A stretch of 64,000 bases of DNA from Terfezia claveryi (taxonomy: Eukaryota > Ascomycota > Pezizomycetes > Pezizales > Pezizaceae). Of the stretch, positions 1-10,378 are shown in pieces. The notes beneath the pieces were generated by a model, which saw only the letters and a list, made by a program, of their open reading frames with translations, was not told where the DNA came from and did no database searches. The position numbers and the translations under genes were made by a program. Every line of letters starts with the position of its first letter. Within the stretch, counting starts at the first letter, position 1. The stretch is taken from positions 43,164 to 107,163 of the forward strand of contig WHUX01000182.1 of NCBI GenBank assembly GCA_015179025.1, read 5' to 3'.

Positions 1-1796
1 TTCTGGAATCCCCCCTTCACGTCCCAGAAGGCCAGCCGACCATCCCTCTTTGCTAAGCACCTCTGTGCCCTAGTCACCGTCCGAAGGGCCGCCTCAGTTG
101 CTGAGCGTCCTTTGACTGAACCAAACTAATGCCTGTGGAAGAGCCCGGACTCCTGGAGTCTATCTGCAACTACCTTTCCCCTAGCTTTCCCATACAATTA
201 ATCAAATTGATTGGCCTCCAGCCTTTAGTTCTACATAGTCCTTGCCGGCTTAGGATCATAACTACTTTGCTGAACTGCCACTCAGCTGGAGTCGTTCCCC
301 TTGCCAGGTTGTCCGCCACCTCTCACATTAGCTGGTCCCCAAGCTGGTGCATAGCACCAGTTTAATGAACCTATAGCTTATGCCGTCTGGCCTAGGAGCC
401 AATTTATTGCATGTGCCCTGAAGTGCTTTCCTAACCTCCTTCTCGAGTCCTTCTGTGGCCAGTCCATTTGGTACCAGCCTGTCCGGTGCCAGCCCGTCCG
501 GTGCCAGCCTGTCCGGTGCCAGCCTGTCCGGTACCAGCCCGTCCGGCGCCAGCCTGTCCAGTATCCACTTGTCTAGTACCCCCACCCTGCCCTCCTCCTC
601 CTCCTCGCCTTCCTGCCTGCCATCTGCTCTCCACTTAAAGTGGTCTGCTACTAGCCCTACTACCTTCTCCTCATCGCTTCTACATTTCTTGCCGTCCTTA
701 TTAACCAGTTTCCCCATCACTCCTTTAAGGTGCCAGGGGTCCTTCGCCCACTTTACTACCTCCCACGGATCCTTTTCTCCATTCTCCTCGCAGAAAAGTT
801 GCCAGCAAGCCTTCTTCTTTTCCCGAATCATTGCTCTCAGCTTCTCCTTTTCCGCCTTCCATCTCCTAACCTGGCTTTCTTGAGTTAATCCATCTCCAGG
901 TCTCTCTCTTCTGCTCCTGCGAGTAGTCTTGAGCTGGCTTGTGAGCTCCTCGTCCCACCACTTCTTAGACCTCCCTACAATGTTGAGGACCTTATCATGG
1001 CGTAGGCAGAGGGCTTTTAGTTTTGCATATGGGCTAGCCCCTTCTAGGCCTCTTATCCATCGCTCTTCTCCTTCTGCTCCTTCCTCTTTGATCGCCTCAA
1101 TCTCCTTCTCTAGGCTCCCCCAGTCTACTGCCCTTCTTTCCATCACTGGCCTCGTCTCCCCCTAAGAAAGGTCGCCCCAAAGGGCCCAATGGTCTGCCGC
1201 CAATTTTTCCTTTTTCATCTCGGCCCATCTATCTCCTTTGCTCAAGAACAAGTCAATTCTGCTCCGTATGGCTCTCCCATTCCTGATCCTTTCCCACGTT
1301 GCTCTGCTGTCCCCTTCTACAATTGCTAAACCATTCCCTACCATCCAGTCCGCCATGATCCGCCCCCTCAAGTTCTCAATACATGTGCTGTCCCAGACAT
1401 GACTGTGAGCATTCCAGTCTCCAACTACCGCTACCTGCTCCCCCCCCCTAGCTTGCGGCTGACCCCAGAGAGCCACTCTTCCCATTTTTGGCCATGCCAC
1501 TTCCCGTTTGCATAAACTCCTCCTAGCCTCTTACCCAGAATATTAACCACTACTAGGTTGTCCTCTTCTAGGTCAACCTTGATATCGTCTGCTATGCCTT
1601 TCTGCCAATAAACAAGTACTCTCCGTCTCTTCCTTACTGTACTCCCCAAAACGAAAGAGGGATGCTCCTGGCTTCCTCTGCCCTCCTTATCTATCCAGGC
1701 CTCCCCCACGAATGCCACCCTAACTCCTTCCCCCCTGCACCACTCTAGAAATGTGTGAGTATTCAAGTGACTACCCCCCACATTCTGGTATCCCAC
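1..1796 (-). pseudogene. LINE ORF2: endonuclease-reverse transcriptase, partial and broken
   Basis: The product would nick target DNA and reverse-transcribe the element RNA at the nick. The apurinic-type endonuclease starts at about 1796. It shows VGEAWID (catalytic Glu) at about 1700, GDWNAH (catalytic Asp/Asn) at about 1425 and a degenerate C-terminal ADHW near 1190 where SDH is usual. The region 1146-330 is the pre-RT linker and RT entry motif (APRPDGISYRFIK). On past 328 the frame breaks, but RT reappears as FGSVKGRSATEAALRTV and motif A at 1-130. Defects seen: a frameshift at a homopolymer C run (1440-1448), TAG at 1162-1164, a frameshift near 328 and TAG at 126-128. The first in-frame codon, 1794-1796, is GTG, so the true start is uncertain. 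RT motifs B-E (including YVDD) are outside the window. Confidence 0.85.
470..560 (-). repeat. 15-bp in-frame minisatellite inside LINE ORF2
   Basis: About six units of the type GTCCGGTGCCAGCCT lie in tandem. Because 15 is a multiple of three, the array reads on the minus strand as a five-residue repeat (DRLAP / DGLAP variants) within the linker just before RT, without breaking the frame. It also opens a spurious serine-rich ORF on the plus strand. Confidence 0.85.
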
Positions 1797-1807
1797 CCGG
1801 ACAACTG

Positions 1808-4506
1808 TTAGTGGTAGTGGCTCGGCCCCACTACGATAGTGGGAGCTGCCAGTACCTTCCTGCTTCCTATTAGCTTAAACCCCTCCTCGTCAACCTCCTT
1901 CTTTCTCTTTCTTGCACTGCTCTGTTCTAGACTTCCACTGGTGGACGTGCAGTACCTTCTCATATACCCCCATCCTCCGCAGTTGTAACATTGTATTCCT
2001 CTTGTCCCGAAATCAGCGCCTTGACGTCCAGCGCCTTTATAGCATCCAGCGCCTTGACGCCCGACGCCCTGGTGCCGGGTACCATGTTGCCTTCCAGATA
2101 TGGCAGTCTCTCTCCTTACCGCTCCCTGCACTACTTTGCCTTGCTCAAACATTGCTACTTTTCTCCTCTTACCATCCCACATAATCCCTGTCTTCACCAG
2201 CCTCATAGCCTCGGTCGAGTCCACTGCATCGAAGGTAAAGCCCGTGATCTTTGCCCCTCCCCAGGCCTTAGGCATCCTTTTTGCCCCCTTCATATCTTTG
2301 TTCTCCTCTCTCAGTTTCTCAGCTAAGGCTCTCCTTCCCCTGGCCACCGTCATAGGTACTGCCGGAGCAATCATTCTGACCACAGTACCTTCCTCCACCT
2401 ATACGTTCAGAATCTCACCACTACGTCCGAAGGCTTGGACAAGCATCCTCCCCACTTCCCTTGCTACTTTTAGGGGGTCAACTTCTTGTGCTACCCTCCC
2501 CACTAACCAATAGGACTCGTCCCCGAAGTCCCCCATCCCTGCTCTTGCTGTGACCACCCATGCTGTATAGTCTAGGGTGACCCCAGTCATTCTCAGCAGC
2601 ATGTTCACCTTGCTCACTGCTGCCTCTAACTCTGCCTTCCCTTTTGAGTCGATTGCCTGCATATGGCCCATTACTACCTCTATGGTCTTTAGGATTTCGC
2701 CATTCACTACCTGCCTAGAACGTCCTATCTTGGTTTCCAGGGGTTGCTTCGTTTCCCTCTCAATCCTTTCCTTCATAGCCTTAGCCTCCTTCATTTTGAC
2801 CCCTAGCTCAATCAACTCATCCTCTCCTAATACAGCCCTGTCCTTTCTTGCCAGCCCTGCCAGAGTCTCCTCACAGGCCTCCCAAGCCCTTCATTGACTC
2901 TCCCTAACCAGCCTTCCCTGAGCTGCCACCTTTTCCACCTCCATCTGTGCTGCCTGTTCCCTCCTACTCTCTGCCTCGACTTCCTTCCTTCTAGCTTCGA
3001 TCTTTTTAACCTCAGCCTCCTTCCTCTTTTCCTCTTCCACCCTTCCCTTCCTAGCGGAGATGGTCTTTTTAACCTGTGCCACTTCCTCTACTGTGCCCGC
3101 GCCCATGGCCACTGCCAGAAGAGCAAGCTGCTCCTTGACCTCCTTCAGCTCCATCGTGAGACCCGTAAGTGCGCCTGACTTAACCTGTGAGGCTGTTCTC
3201 CAGTGCCTTTCAGCCTCTACTATGGCCTTAATCTTGCCTGGTATACCTTCCGTAATTACCAGCTCGGAAAGTCTTCTCCAGCCTCCTTTGCCTTTACTGT
3301 CCCCATCCACACACTATCCTCCCTCTATACAATCCCCATTAGCCACTAGAATGCATCTAGTCAGGTTGGCGTCATTCCTGGATCTCCAAGACCTATGCTC
3401 CCTATTTAACTCTCTGATCTGTCTCAGGACCTCGGCGTTCTCCCTAATGGCTCCGACGAGTTCGAGCTCGCTCCTTAGCTCAAAGACTGCTTTCCATATC
3501 CCCCCCTGCCCTGGCGTGCCATCTGTCTCCTCTTCCATATCAGTATCCTCCTTGGTTGGCCTTTGGCCTTCTACCAAATCCTCCATTAATCCTGTGACTT
3601 CCTCTTCTGATAGGCCTCTGACTGTGTACCTGCTGTCCTCTAACCTCTTCCCTTGAGAGGGAGGGGGGTTTCCTCCAGCCACTCATCCCCGTCCAAATCC
3701 CAAGCTGGAGGAGGAACTCCAAACACATTGCTCCTGATCTCCTCGAAGCTTCTCGGTACTGCTGGTTCGACCAGCTCCATCCCCAACTCCTCACCCAACT
3801 CCTGCAGTGACTTTCCGGATTCCAACCTTCGCTTCTTGCCATTCCCAACACTCTGTTCTCTTAAGGGCTCTCCATCTGAGTCCCCTTCCCCCTCTGAGAT
3901 GTTCTCCAGCTCCGTTTCCAATCTTGCCAGCTGTTCCTTTGCCGTGCTTGCCGTCCTAACCCCCCCCCTCTTCCTACCCCTCGGTGTGGACAGAGTCCAG
4001 TGGTGCGTGATTCCAAACATAGTGCCGCTGTTGGCTCCGGCCGGCCTGACCGTGATGCTCTTCAGAATACCATCATCCCTGTCTGACTTCTGGTACTCCA
4101 CATCGTATCCTTCCAGCTGTCCATTAACTGTCCCGTCCTGGATGGCAATCGACCTCCTCAGAATCTCGACTGCCCTTTCCGCCAAGAGGCTGTCTGTGAC
4201 CTTGATGACCTCCTCCTCTTCCCTGAGGTCTTTTTCAACTTGGGAGATATGCATGCACCAATCCCCCTTGCCTCGCCACTCCCCCCTGGCGTGTTCAGTG
4301 TTGAATATGGCTTGGCTGAGGGCCTCCTCCCCCTTTTCCCTGAATTCCGGGATCAGCGCCCAGCCTGCCACATCCTCCAGTGTATATTGTCTTCTTTTCT
4401 TCAAACCTCCCTCGCCATCATGTTCGAGAAGCAATTTGCAGCCTCCCTTGCCCCAGTCCTTAATGGGGCCAAAAACGACACCCCTTAGGGGTAGTGCCAT
4501 CATCAC
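1808..4506 (-). pseudogene. LINE ORF1: gag-like RNA-binding protein, broken
   Basis: ORF1 proteins of Tad-like LINEs coat the element RNA. The first part (4506-3640) is one frame. After a frameshift at the G run near 3660-3669, everything from 3682 to 1808 is in a second frame, interrupted only by single stops at 3314-3316 (TAG), 2891-2893 (TGA) and 2399-2401 (TAG). The middle (3310-2400) is rich in Glu, Lys and Ala and looks coiled-coil. The C-terminus has a zinc knuckle at about 1950-1995, CYNCGGWGYMRRYC, in which the His of the CCHC pattern is Tyr (TAT, one C-to-T change from CAT). The first codon of the open frame, at 4506, is GTG; ATG codons follow at 4503 and 4500. No function is expected from this copy. 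Confidence 0.8.
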
Positions 4507-4851
4507 AGAAGCTGACCGTACTCCGAAAAAACAGGGTAGAAAACCCGGCCAGCCGCGTGTGCGCTCTTATCAAACCAAGTAACGTGACCCTGAGCTCAGT
4601 GGGAGGCCAAATCAATCTAGGTTGGGTCGGTTGCCACGTATATTAGTCAGGGAGAAAGACCCCGCTTCTAAGGCGAGAAGTTCAGCGAACTTGACCCCTG
4701 GGGGAATCTGTAAAATGAGTTGAAGGACCAGGAAAACCGGATGAGCCTGCTCGCAGGAGCGTGCTGATTAGTTTAAGCTTGTGTACGACCTCGGGGCTGT
4801 TCCAGTAGTCGAGCTCGTTCGATCGCTCGGTCCTTGGATGTTGATGTCGTT
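4507..4851. other. Non-coding: LINE 5' flank and junction
   Basis: No ORF that I can support. The sequence is moderately GC-rich and probably contains the LINE 5' untranslated region and the junction to the truncated pogo fragment that follows. No terminal repeat or target duplication was found. Confidence 0.4.
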
Positions 4852-5489
4852 GTGTGAAGAAAGAGCTTATTCCAGCACTTAATCCTACCAAATCTGAATT
4901 TACCTCAAGTCTACTTGTGTTAGATGCAGCTGCCTTCCACACGACCGATGATGTTCTAGCACGTCTGAGAGAGGCAAAAAATATGCCTTCTCTTATTCCA
5001 GGTGGTTGTACTGGTCTAATTCAAACCACTTGACACGGCTGTAAATAAACCATTTAAGGAATATTTACGTGATTTTACCAATCAGTATGTTGAAAAACAA
5101 GAAAAAAACAACCTTCCTTAATTACCAAGGGATGGGCGTTAAGTGACAAGCGGATTATGACAACGCATGTTGTTGGAGATGCGTGGGCCCAATTTTGCAA
5201 GGACAAGAAGGATATGATTTGCAAGTCATTCTGGGATGTCGGAATTACTCTACCAATCGATGGAAGCCAAGATCACCAGCTCCAGATCAAGGGCATTCCA
5301 GCTTCAGATTTTGTTATTGGTGATGGAGATTTCTTTAGTCCAGCGCCTACTAATCCAGCATTAGATATTGAGCTGGAAACTTTCTACCGCTCCATTCCAG
5401 CTGGCGGGAATGATTCTGATGCATTTGAATACACCTGGGTCATTGAAGATTATGTACATAGTATTAGCTCCTTTACAGCTCCTCCCTAG
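4852..5489 (+). pseudogene. Fot/pogo-type DDE transposase, 3' fragment
   Basis: Only the last third of a pogo-family transposase remains. The second catalytic Asp lies in LLVLDAAAFHTTDDV (about 4912-4960). The block IPGGCTGLIQ follows, and after a +1 frameshift near 5025 the third-Asp block PLDTAVNKPF appears (about 5030-5060). A stop follows near 5120. The frame then resumes as the 110-residue stretch at 5157-5489 (VVGDAWAQFCKDKKDMICKS, then LPIDGSQDH), typical of the C-terminal tail of these proteins. The DNA-binding N-terminus and first catalytic Asp are missing upstream of 4852, so this is a truncated relic. It differs clearly in sequence from the pogo copies at 10.2-12.9 kb and 25-28.4 kb, so it is a separate family. 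Confidence 0.75.
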
Positions 5490-6237
5490 ATAGATAGGTA
5501 TCACGCTCTTTCATCATTTTGATACTGCAGTATAGGTTCACTGCATAATGTAGAAGTAGAATATGCATTGTCGTGCTCGGTTATTCTGACACCTATTTTC
5601 GCGCTAGCGAGTTTCTCGAGATAATACGGTATAATCATCGTGCTGGACATAGACAAAATGGAAGTCAACCAACCAGAATAAGGGATTCCTACCTGGCCAC
5701 CTACTGCAGTACTAGCCCGGCGATCTAAAGTTTCGATATGGCAGAGCGAACGGAAAAATGCCTCTTTTTCGGTCGTAGATGTCAAATGATGATGCACGTC
5801 GATTTTATGTCACCTATGCACTCTCAAATTAGCTTAATTGGTTTTGATATCGTCGAAAACCGCATAACAAACCGAGTAATTAGCATCCCGATGATGTATA
5901 TACTAGTCTGTAGCTAAGTGCTGTGAGAAAATAAAAAAATCTACAATACCAGGGATTCCCGCAGGGTCTCCCACAACAGCAATTTAGCACTAAACCTGCT
6001 AGTATAGTCACTACCTCATATAATCTAGTGCTGACCAGATGATCTTGTGCTATATTTAATTGGCACTAAACCTGCTACCCTTCATCAGAAAAGAAAATAG
6101 TTTGCCTTTCGTGCCGCTGACGCCACAGGCGCCCAAAAGGCAAACTGACAAGCTGGTGGGCCACCGTCGGGACACCCGTCCTCCTGACGCCATACCTCCC
6201 GAGTCCTTGTGCCCTGACGCCTTCGCTGCCTCTAGGC
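5490..6237. other. Non-coding: junction region with short direct repeat and a hairpin
   Basis: The small ORFs here resemble nothing I know. Visible structure: the phrase GGCACTAAACCTGCTA at about 6060-6076 has a near-identical copy (AGCACTAAACCTGCTA) at about 5988-6003. An 11-base inverted pair, GTTTGCCTTT / AAAGGCAAAC, lies at about 6100-6145 and could fold into a GC-rich hairpin. CTGACGCC/GACGCC is scattered through 6120-6235, as it is outside the other palindrome arm (10145-10170). Confidence 0.5.
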
Positions 6238-6816
6238 ACCAGGTGTTCAGCTCCTCTGCATCAGGACGCCCGGCACCCGCTACCCTGCCTCTAGAGGCCA
6301 GCTGCCCACCTTTCCTGCCTCGGGGCACCAGGTGTCTAACTTCCTTGCCTCCGGGCGCCAGGCGTCCACCTTCCCTGCCTCTGTTGGCCAGGCCAAATAT
6401 GCCCCACGGGCCGAACCCGGCTCGGGAATACCCGCTGCGGTGGGCAGGTTCAACCCCACCCATTGCGAGTTCCCTAGGTCCCCAACCACGCCTTAGTTAT
6501 TGTGTTTAGAACGGGTTGGCCTTTAGCTTCCCTAAAATACAGGCCAGCCCTGTGCTATCAAGCGTACACATAACTGAGGGCGCACCTGCAAACAAGGATA
6601 ATAAATGACAATTGTATTTGGAAATCTTTATATACATAAACACGCATCCCATCCACCTCCCCATATGACTTGTCAACCCCAGCCCATACCACCTGCCCCC
6701 GACATAGACCTGCGGAGATAATTCAACGATGCCCTAGACTTACTTCGCTCCTGGCAAATACGGCTAATACTGCGCATGGCGGTATATCGAAGCGAAGGGA
6801 TAGTAGAGTTGATATC

Positions 6817-7253
6817 GGAGGCAAGGCATTGGCGAGTTCATTGGTGAGTTCGGAGGCAAGGCATTGGCGAGTTCGGAGGCAAGGCATTGTCGAGTTCGGA
6901 GGCAAGGCATTGGCGACTCCGGAGGCAAGGCATTGGCGACTTCGCAGGCAAGGCATTGGGGACTTCGCAGGCAAGGCATTGGCGACTTCGGAGGCAAGGC
7001 ATTGGCGACTTCGGAGGCAAGGCATTGGCGACTTTGCAGGCAAGGCATTGGCGACTTCGCAGGCAAGGCATTGGGGACTTCGCAGGCAAGGCATTGGCGA
7101 CTTCGCAGGCAAGGCATTGGCGACTTCGCAGGCAAGGCATTGGGGACTTCGCAGGCAAGGCATTGGCAACTTCGGAGGCAAGGCATTGGCTAGTTCGCAG
7201 GCAAGGCATTGGCGAGTTCGGAGGCAAGGCATTGGCGACTTCGGAGGCAAGGT
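6817..7253. repeat. 23-bp minisatellite, left arm (about 19 units)
   Basis: The unit is close to GGAGGCAAGGCATTGGCGACTTC, with variants GAGTTC, GGGGACTTC and CGCAGGC. Since 23 is not a multiple of three and the unit has no stop in any frame, the array stays open in several frames on both strands. The resulting repetitive 'proteins' (RHWRLRRQGIGDF... and CLRSRQCLA...) are artefacts of the periodicity. Confidence 0.95.
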
Positions 7254-7821
7254 AGTCCTCATATTTGCTGTATAGCCTAGATAATCCCGTCAAACCTGTC
7301 AGTTATGCTCGCACATCTCGAAGGCCTGCCAATGCTCTCACCTATATCAGCTGAACTTACGCGCTCGTTGGAAGAACTCTATGAGCTCAGTTAGCTGTGC
7401 GTACACATATCGGAGGCCTGGCAATGCTCTCACCTTTAACAACTGAACTTGCTTGCTGGTAGAAGAACCATATTAGCTAGGTCAGCTATGCGTGTATATA
7501 TCGGAGGCCTGGCAGAGTGCTCTCATCTCGCTCGTAGTTCTAGAGGTTTGTGGACTTGTGTTGGGGATAAAATCCGAATGCCCTTGGGAATATTGAGAAG
7601 TGTGCCCGCGCCAGCCGCCGTATTATTGTAGTTGGGATGGCCGGGAAACTTGGCGTATGCTGATCTACTCGACTGGGTATGATCAACCCCTCTTGGCAGC
7701 CCACGGCTCGGGAATGCCTGGTAACTCGAGCTAGTGTTGTCTCGCAGCCAACCCGGTGCTATGCCTGTGCAGGCAATAGTCATATTTGGCTTTGCCTGCA
7801 TACTTTGGTAGGGACGGAGCT

Positions 7822-8411
7822 CCTCCATTCGCCAGCTCCACATACTATGTCATGTATTCGCCTCGAGAAACTCATGCTTTTGAGGCACATATATATATAT
7901 ATATATATGCGAGAAACGCAGGTTGTTGATGCTTATATGTATATATGCGAGAAACTCATGCTTTAGAGGCTTCTTTATATATGCGAGAAACTCATGCTTT
8001 TAAAGCACATATATATGTATATATATACGAGAAACTCATGCTTTAGAGGCTTCTTTATATATGCGAGAAACTCATGCTTTAGAGGCTTCTTTATATATGC
8101 GAGAAACTCATGCTTTAGAGGCTTCTTTATATATACGAGAAACTCATGCTTTTGAGGCACACATATATATATATCTATATATGCGAGAAACTCATGATTT
8201 TGAAGCACATATATATATATATATATGCGAGAAACGCAGGTTGTTGATGCTTATATATATATATGCGAGAAACTCATGCTTTAGAGGCTTCTTTATATAT
8301 CCAAGAAACTCATGCTTTTGAGACACATATATATATATATGTTTACAGCATGCCTTCCTATAATATATACCAGCGGCGTATACATGACGCATAGCGAGGT
8401 TGCGACTGGAT
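7822..8411. repeat. Palindrome centre with 36-bp AT-rich array
   Basis: From about 7860 to 8335 the unit GCGAGAAACTCATGCTTT + AGAGGCTTCTTTATATAT repeats. Some units carry runs of (AT)n instead of the TTCTTTATAT half and some have the variant GCGAGAAACGCAGGTTGTTGATGC. No gene. Unlike the arms, this block is not itself inverted; it is a direct array between the two arms. Confidence 0.9.
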
Positions 8412-8986
8412 CCGTCCCTACCAAAGTATGCAGGCTTTGGGACAACGAAGCCAAATATGACTATTGCCTGCACAGGCGTAGCGCCGGGTTGGCTGCGAGA
8501 CAACACTAGCTTAAGTTACTAGGCATTCCCAAGCCGCGGGCTACCAAGAGGGGTTGATCATACCCAGTCGAGTGGATCAGCATACGCCAAGTTTCCCGGC
8601 CATTCCAACTACAATAATACGGTGGCTGGCGTGGGCACACTTCTCAATATTCCCAAGGGCATTCGGATTTTATCCCCAATACAAGTCCACAAACCTCTAG
8701 AACTACGAGCGAGATGAGAGCACTCTGCCAGGCCTCCGATATATACACGCATAGCTGACCTAGCTAATATGGTTCTTCAACCAGCAAGCAAGTTCAGTTG
8801 TTAAAGGTGAGAGCATTGCCAGGCCTCCGATATGTGTACGCACAGCTAATCGAGCTCATAGGGTTCTTCCAATGAGCGCGTAAGTTCAGCTGATATAGGT
8901 GAGAGCATTGGCAGGCCTCCGAGATATGCGAGCATAACTGACAGGTTTGACGGGATTATCTAGGCTATACAGCAAATATGAGGACT

Positions 8987-9424
8987 GCCTTGCCTCCGAA
9001 GTCACCAATGCCTTGCCTGCGAAGTCCCCAATGCCTTGCCTGCGAAGTCGCCAATGCCTTGCCTCCGAAGTCGCCAATGCCTTGCTTCCAGAGTCGCCAA
9101 TGCCTTGTCTCCGAACTCGACAATGCCTTGCCTCCGAACTCGCCAATGCCTTGCCTCCGAACTCGACAATGCCTTGCCTCCGAACTCGCCAATGCCTTGC
9201 TTCCGAAGTCGCCAATGCCTTGCCTCCGAAGTCGCCAATGCCTTGCCTCCGAAGTTGCCAATGCCTTGCCTGCGAAGTCCCCAATGCCTTGCCTGCAAAG
9301 TCGCCAATGCCTTGCCTTCGAAGTCGCCAATGCCTTGCCTCCGGAGTCGCCAATGCCTTGCCCCCGAAGTCACCAATGCCTTACCTCCAAACTCGCCAAT
9401 GAACTCGCCAATGCCTTGCCTCCG
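8987..9424. repeat. 23-bp minisatellite, right arm (about 19 units)
   Basis: This is the reverse complement of the array at 6817-7253 (units of the type GAAGTCGCCAATGCCTTGCCTCC). The two arrays have nearly equal length and start and end in the same flanking sequence (GATATCGGAGG.. / ..CCTCCGATATC). The order of unit variants differs in places, so the two arrays have drifted or been shuffled since the arms formed. Confidence 0.95.
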
Positions 9425-10003
9425 ATATCAACTCTACCATCCCTTCGCTTCGATATACTGCCATGCGCAGTATTAGCCGTATTTGCCAGGAGCGAAGTAA
9501 GTCTAGGGCATTATTGAATTATCTCCGCGGGTCTACGTCGGGGGCAGGTGGTATGGGCTGGGGTTGACAAGTCACATGGGGAGGTGGATGGGATGCGTGT
9601 TTATGTATATAAAGATTTCCAAATACAATTGTCATTTATTATCCTTGTTTGCAGGTGCGCCCTCAGTTATATGTACGCTTGATAGCACAGGGCTGGCCTG
9701 TATTTTAGGGAAGCTAAAGGCCAACCCGTTCTAAACACAATAACTAAGGCATGGTTGGGGACCCAGGGAACTCGCAATAGGTGGGGTTGAACCTGCCTAC
9801 CGCAGCGGGTATTCCCGAGCCGGGTTCGGCCCGTGGGGCATATTTGGCCTGGCCAACAGAGGCAGGGAAGGTAGACGCCTGGCGCCCGGAGGCAAGGAAG
9901 TTAAACACCTGGTGCCCCGAGGCAGGGAAGGTGGGCAGCTGGCCTCCAGAGGCAGGGTAGCGGGTGCCGGGCGTCCTGACGCAGAGGAGCTGAACACCTG
10001 GTA

Positions 10004-10197
10004 TCGGGGGAAACGAGGTGGAGAAGGTTGGCGTCAGGATGCCATGTATTTCTTGCTCATATACAGGTTGCCCTGGGAGGCAACTGGGCGGAAGGGCATG
10101 TTCGGGGTGCCCGGGATGCCACATGGGGCAGAGTAAAAAACGGTGGCGTCCAGACGCCTCTGTAGGGCGTCCAGACGCCAAAATCTCTTTCCTGATG
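10004..10197. other. Short spacer between palindrome and pogo element
   Basis: No gene. It contains a tandem duplication of GGCGTCCAGACGCC-type sequence at about 10142-10181. It ends in CCTGATG directly before the pogo terminal repeat. Confidence 0.4.
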
Positions 10198-10237
10198 TTG
10201 GCGGGGGGGAAGTGGCCAACCACCGTCTAGTGGCCAC
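10198..10237 (+). repeat. Left terminal inverted repeat of pogo element
   Basis: A 40-base terminal repeat beginning TTGGCGGGGGGGAAG and ending CTAGTGGCCAC. It matches the complement of 12822-12861 except at two transitions (G/A and C/T). Confidence 0.9.
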
Positions 10238-10378
10238 TGTCTAAGACATGCAGCCTCACCAACCTCCTCTACCTTTCCGCAGCTCCCATACCCGCCCCTA
10301 GCAACATCATGAGCTCAACCGATATCAGCCGAATCGCCAGACCTCAAGCAACATTACCAATACCTATCGAATGCCAAC

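Larger units (their letters stand above)
1..4506 (-). mobile_element. Tad1-like non-LTR retrotransposon (LINE), 5' part, cut by window edge
   Basis: Read on the minus strand, this stretch runs ORF1 (coiled gag-like protein with a zinc knuckle), then ORF2 (endonuclease, linker, start of reverse transcriptase). That is the order of fungal Tad1-clade LINEs. RT motif A (LAFWDVKGGF) lies at about 3-40, so the rest of RT and the 3' end lie beyond the left edge. The 5' boundary is not sharp; I place it near the first ORF1 start codons. The copy is GC-rich but dead: stop codons and frameshifts interrupt both ORFs. Confidence 0.85.
6238..10003. mobile_element. Giant foldback: about 1.59-kb inverted arms around a 0.59-kb centre
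   Basis: The left arm (about 6238-7821) and right arm (about 8412-10003) are reverse complements over their whole length with only scattered differences. Examples: GGTTCAACCCCACC near 6447 against GGTGGGGTTGAACC near 9781; the unit ATAAATGACAATTGTATTTG near 6600 against its complement near 9625. Each arm has, from outside in, a Cys/Pro/Gly-codon-rich GC segment, a unique segment, a 23-bp array and a second unique segment. The centre is an AT-rich 36-bp array. Outside 6238 and 10003 similarity stops. I found no transposase inside and no clear target duplication. It may be a large non-autonomous foldback transposon or an inverted segmental duplication. Confidence 0.85.

Noticed and set aside
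2100..4582. Plus-strand Ser/Pro/Leu-rich ORFs opposite LINE ORF1 (for example 3653-4582)
   Set aside because: Antisense shadows of a coding frame with zinc knuckle and coiled-coil on the minus strand.
6817..9424. CRISPR-like regular repeats
   Set aside because: The 23-bp units are contiguous with no unique spacers, there are no cas genes, and the context is eukaryotic; these are minisatellites.
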